Source: Rotaria sordida (taxonomy: Eukaryota > Rotifera > Eurotatoria > Philodinida > Philodinidae). Taken from it: DNA of 64,000 nt. Made by a program: the position numbers and the translations under genes. The stretch is taken from positions 1 to 64,000 of the forward strand of contig CAJNOL010000714.1 of NCBI GenBank assembly GCA_905250125.1, written 5' to 3'. Below are positions 61,923 to 64,000 of the stretch, one piece after another; the first letter of the stretch is position 1; each line of letters opens with the position of its first letter. The notes under the pieces are model-generated. The model saw only the letters and a program-made list of their open reading frames with translations, had not been told where the DNA came from and did no database searches.

Positions 61923-62092
61923 GGTCTCTGTACAATATAGGAAACGTGAAGGAAGGATTAGAGCATATGAAGAAAGCATATGAAATTAACTCAAAAAATT
62001 TTGCATCTAATCATCCAAAAGTCATACAAGACTTCCACTGGATTGTTGATGTAGAAAAAGAACTTGCTGGCAGTGAAGTACAGGGAAAATAA
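61923..62092 (+). pseudogene. TPR-protein tail fragment
   Basis: From the first bases after the C arm the reading is WSLYNIGNVKEGLEHMKKAY, then EINSKNFASNHPKVIQ and on to a TAA at 62090-62092. This is the end of a KLC-like TPR protein (NIGNVxEGLEHxKKAYEI). There is no start, and a natural acceptor is not required to keep the frame up to the repeat. It is therefore a truncated fragment and not a separate gene. Confidence 0.65.
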
Positions 62093-62285
62093 TAAAGTCA
62101 CATGATAGAGAACAATGAGATGGTTAGGGAAGAAAAAGAAAGATTAAAAGCGTGAATAACTTTGCATTGCTCTATAATGTAACGTTATTCCATTCTAAGC
62201 AGTACTCTTCAATTTACTTTTTTCCAGTGTTTGCCACCATAGCCAAGAAAAACACAAACATTCTTCACTTCTACTGCAAATAATT

Positions 62286-62351
62286 GAGGGCGTGAGTGTG
62301 AATCGAGATCCTATCTATGACATACATCGACACCCTCACCCACACCCTCAA
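62286..62351. repeat. telomere-like palindrome
   Basis: G arm GAGGGCGTGAGTGTG, spacer, C arm GACACCCTCACCCACACCCT with outer C. Confidence 0.75.
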
Positions 62352-63146
62352 GTATTTATTTTTTTCCATCATACTTTTTGTTTCGAAATGGCTCGGAGTG
62401 GGATTCAGTAGACTTAGCTTTTGAAGTTCTATCGACTAGTATAACTCCGAAGTAAAACGGCGCTCAGCGTGGGTCAGAGCGTAAATTACTAATACCCTCT
62501 TCTTCATATTTATTACTTGACATGAATAAGAACTTTTATGTAATAGAAGTCTTACTTTTGAATATTTTGATTTTTGAAAGTTTTCTAAAAATTAACTACA
62601 ATATCACTTGCTAATAGATCAACAAACGCGGCTTTTCAATTTTAGCATAATCTAACTAATATTAACAAAAATTTAATTCATTGTCTTCATAGTATCTTTT
62701 TGTTCATTAAATTAAACAAAAATAATTGACTGTTGTCGTGTAGAAATAACAAAATTACGCAGACGTTTATATATATATATATATAGAAATCATGTTTTTA
62801 TGTTCAAGTCAGACCACAATTATTCAAAAGAAAAGAGAAAAAAAATGTTTGCTTAAGATTCAAACAATTTTTGGAATTTTAAAATTTTTTCTAGATATTT
62901 ATTTTCTTGGATAATATGACAAAATTCTTTTTATTTTGAACTTGTCATAGGTATCTTGTTTTTCTTTCTTGTCGAAAGAAATTTGTTTGGATTTCGAGCT
63001 CGGAAAGATGCTTAAATGAAAAATAAAAATAGATAAAACAATATTCAGCAACGCACGTACATCTATATTTTATAATTAAAACTTTCGACAAAAAACACAA
63101 CACTGATATATGTTTAATACATATTTACAATAATGAAGTCATATTA
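62352..63146. other. noncoding stretch with a (TA)n run
   Basis: A TATATATA microsatellite lies at about 62768-62786. It is the 3' flank of the ammonium transporter gene; no further gene was seen. Confidence 0.45.
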
Positions 63147-64000
63147 TTATTTTTCAATAGGAACTATCGATGATACATTAGTATGATTTAGTTTTTGTTT
63201 CATCGACACTAATTTTACTTGAGGATTTTTTTGTGGTTTTTCTATCTCAATAATTCCATGTGCAACATTATCTAAACCACGAACTTGTTCTAATCGACTT
63301 ATACGTATACCAATTGTAAAATGCATTGGTAATAAAATTGCTGTCGTACATGCAATTGAATACACTGTAATTATTAATATTCCAAACATTTGATATCCTA
63401 ATTGAATAGGATTACCATAGAAGGCACCATTGTTACCACCACTGTTAACATCAGTTTGACAAAATAATCCAGTCATTATAGTTCCTATAAAACCACCTAA
63501 ACCATGACAACTAAATACATCGAGAGTATCATCAATATGAAAAAAACGTTTTTTTCCAGCTAAAAACAAATAGATTACAAAACCACCAATTAAACCAACT
63601 AAAAGCGCATAAACTGGTTGAATATAACCAGCACATGGTGTTATTACAACAAGTCCAACAACAGCTGCTGAACAAACACCAGGAATAGATATATTAATAT
63701 TATTTTGACCTCTCGATTTACTACGTGTAATATCGAGAATAATCCAAATAATCATACTTGATCCTGCAGCTATATTAGTATTTACAATAGCTAAAGCAGC
63801 AATACCTTTAAAAGAAACATATCAGTTGTATAAACAGTAGAGTTTCTCATGAAGATTTTCTAAAAACAAACAATGCTTACCAGTTGCAGCAAGTGCTGAT
63901 CCTCCATTAAACCCCATCCACCCAACCCAAAGGAGGCCAGTACCTATAACAGTATATGAAAGATTACTCTGACCAGCATTGACTACATCTGGATCAAAGT
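63147..64000 (-). CDS. amt: ammonium transporter (Amt/Rh superfamily), 3' part
   Basis: Exons on the minus strand are 63881 to beyond the window edge and 63147-63805, joined in phase across a 75 bp intron; stop at 63147. The visible protein covers the second half of an Amt. [17 protein letters not shown] is the conserved helix motif of the family, and [20 protein letters not shown] contains the second histidine of the conserved twin-His pair in the pore (HGLGG). Further helices follow ([38 protein letters not shown]). A cytosolic tail of about 55 residues ends the protein. It conducts ammonium/ammonia across the plasma or internal membrane. It appears intact as far as seen. Confidence 0.92.

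Noticed and set aside
1-64000. Retroelement or virus-like genes, including telomere-linked retroelements known from bdelloids
   Set aside because: No reverse transcriptase, integrase or capsid-type motif was seen in any frame I read.

Overview
The window is nuclear DNA of a small-genome animal, most likely a bdelloid rotifer (Adineta/Rotaria type). Reasons: the sequence is very AT-rich; many introns are only 50-75 bp with GTAAGT-type donors; TGTGGG/CCCACA tracts match the telomeric repeat reported for bdelloids; and the gene families (ADP-ribosyltransferase fused to TPRs, FG-GAP and NHL propellers on membrane anchors, U-box/vWA/Hint, TIR proteins, LRR pseudogenes) are ones these genomes carry in bulk. 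All exon models were joined by eye, using GT-AG signals and reading-phase agreement.

Layout. 1-7 kb: a five-exon ART-TPR gene (+), a small damaged gene (-) and a 0.7 kb inverted-repeat element. 8-14 kb: a three-exon gene (-) for a membrane-anchored protein with 28 FG-GAP-like repeats; an inverted-repeat element sits in its second intron. 14-22 kb: mostly noncoding, with an SGNH-hydrolase fragment, a tRNA-Phe and part of a four-helix membrane protein gene. 22-29 kb: two divergent vWA genes, one of them U-box/vWA/Hint with two phase breaks. 30-40 kb: one tiny gene, one secreted-protein gene, and a dense cluster of inverted-repeat DNA elements. 40-47 kb: a 2H phosphoesterase-like gene, a membrane-anchored NHL propeller gene and a 5'-truncated TPR gene. 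47-50 kb: a TA-flanked element with AAACGG-rich ends and an array of 25-nt units bounded by splice-like signals. 50-58 kb: a small two-exon gene, a RING-TPR gene and an ARM-like/TIR/SAM-like gene. 58-64 kb: gene fragments separated by telomere-like palindromes, a small secreted-protein gene and the 3' part of an ammonium transporter.

The most interesting structure is the set of about 13 short palindromes made of telomere-like repeat. Each has a TGTGGG-rich arm, a short unrelated spacer and a CCCACA-rich arm. The order is always the one expected for two chromosome ends joined end to end, never the reverse. Several lie exactly where coding sequence stops or starts in mid-gene. In 60.9-62.4 kb three of them separate an LRR pseudogene from a TPR tail. 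They could be scars of broken ends that were capped and then joined, or a short mobile element with telomere-like termini. Their outer edges share the form AGGGTGTG...CACACCCT, which favours the second reading, while the mid-gene junctions favour the first.

There is no operon logic here. Intact genes are host-type eukaryotic genes, and the spaces between them hold decayed gene pieces and non-autonomous DNA elements.
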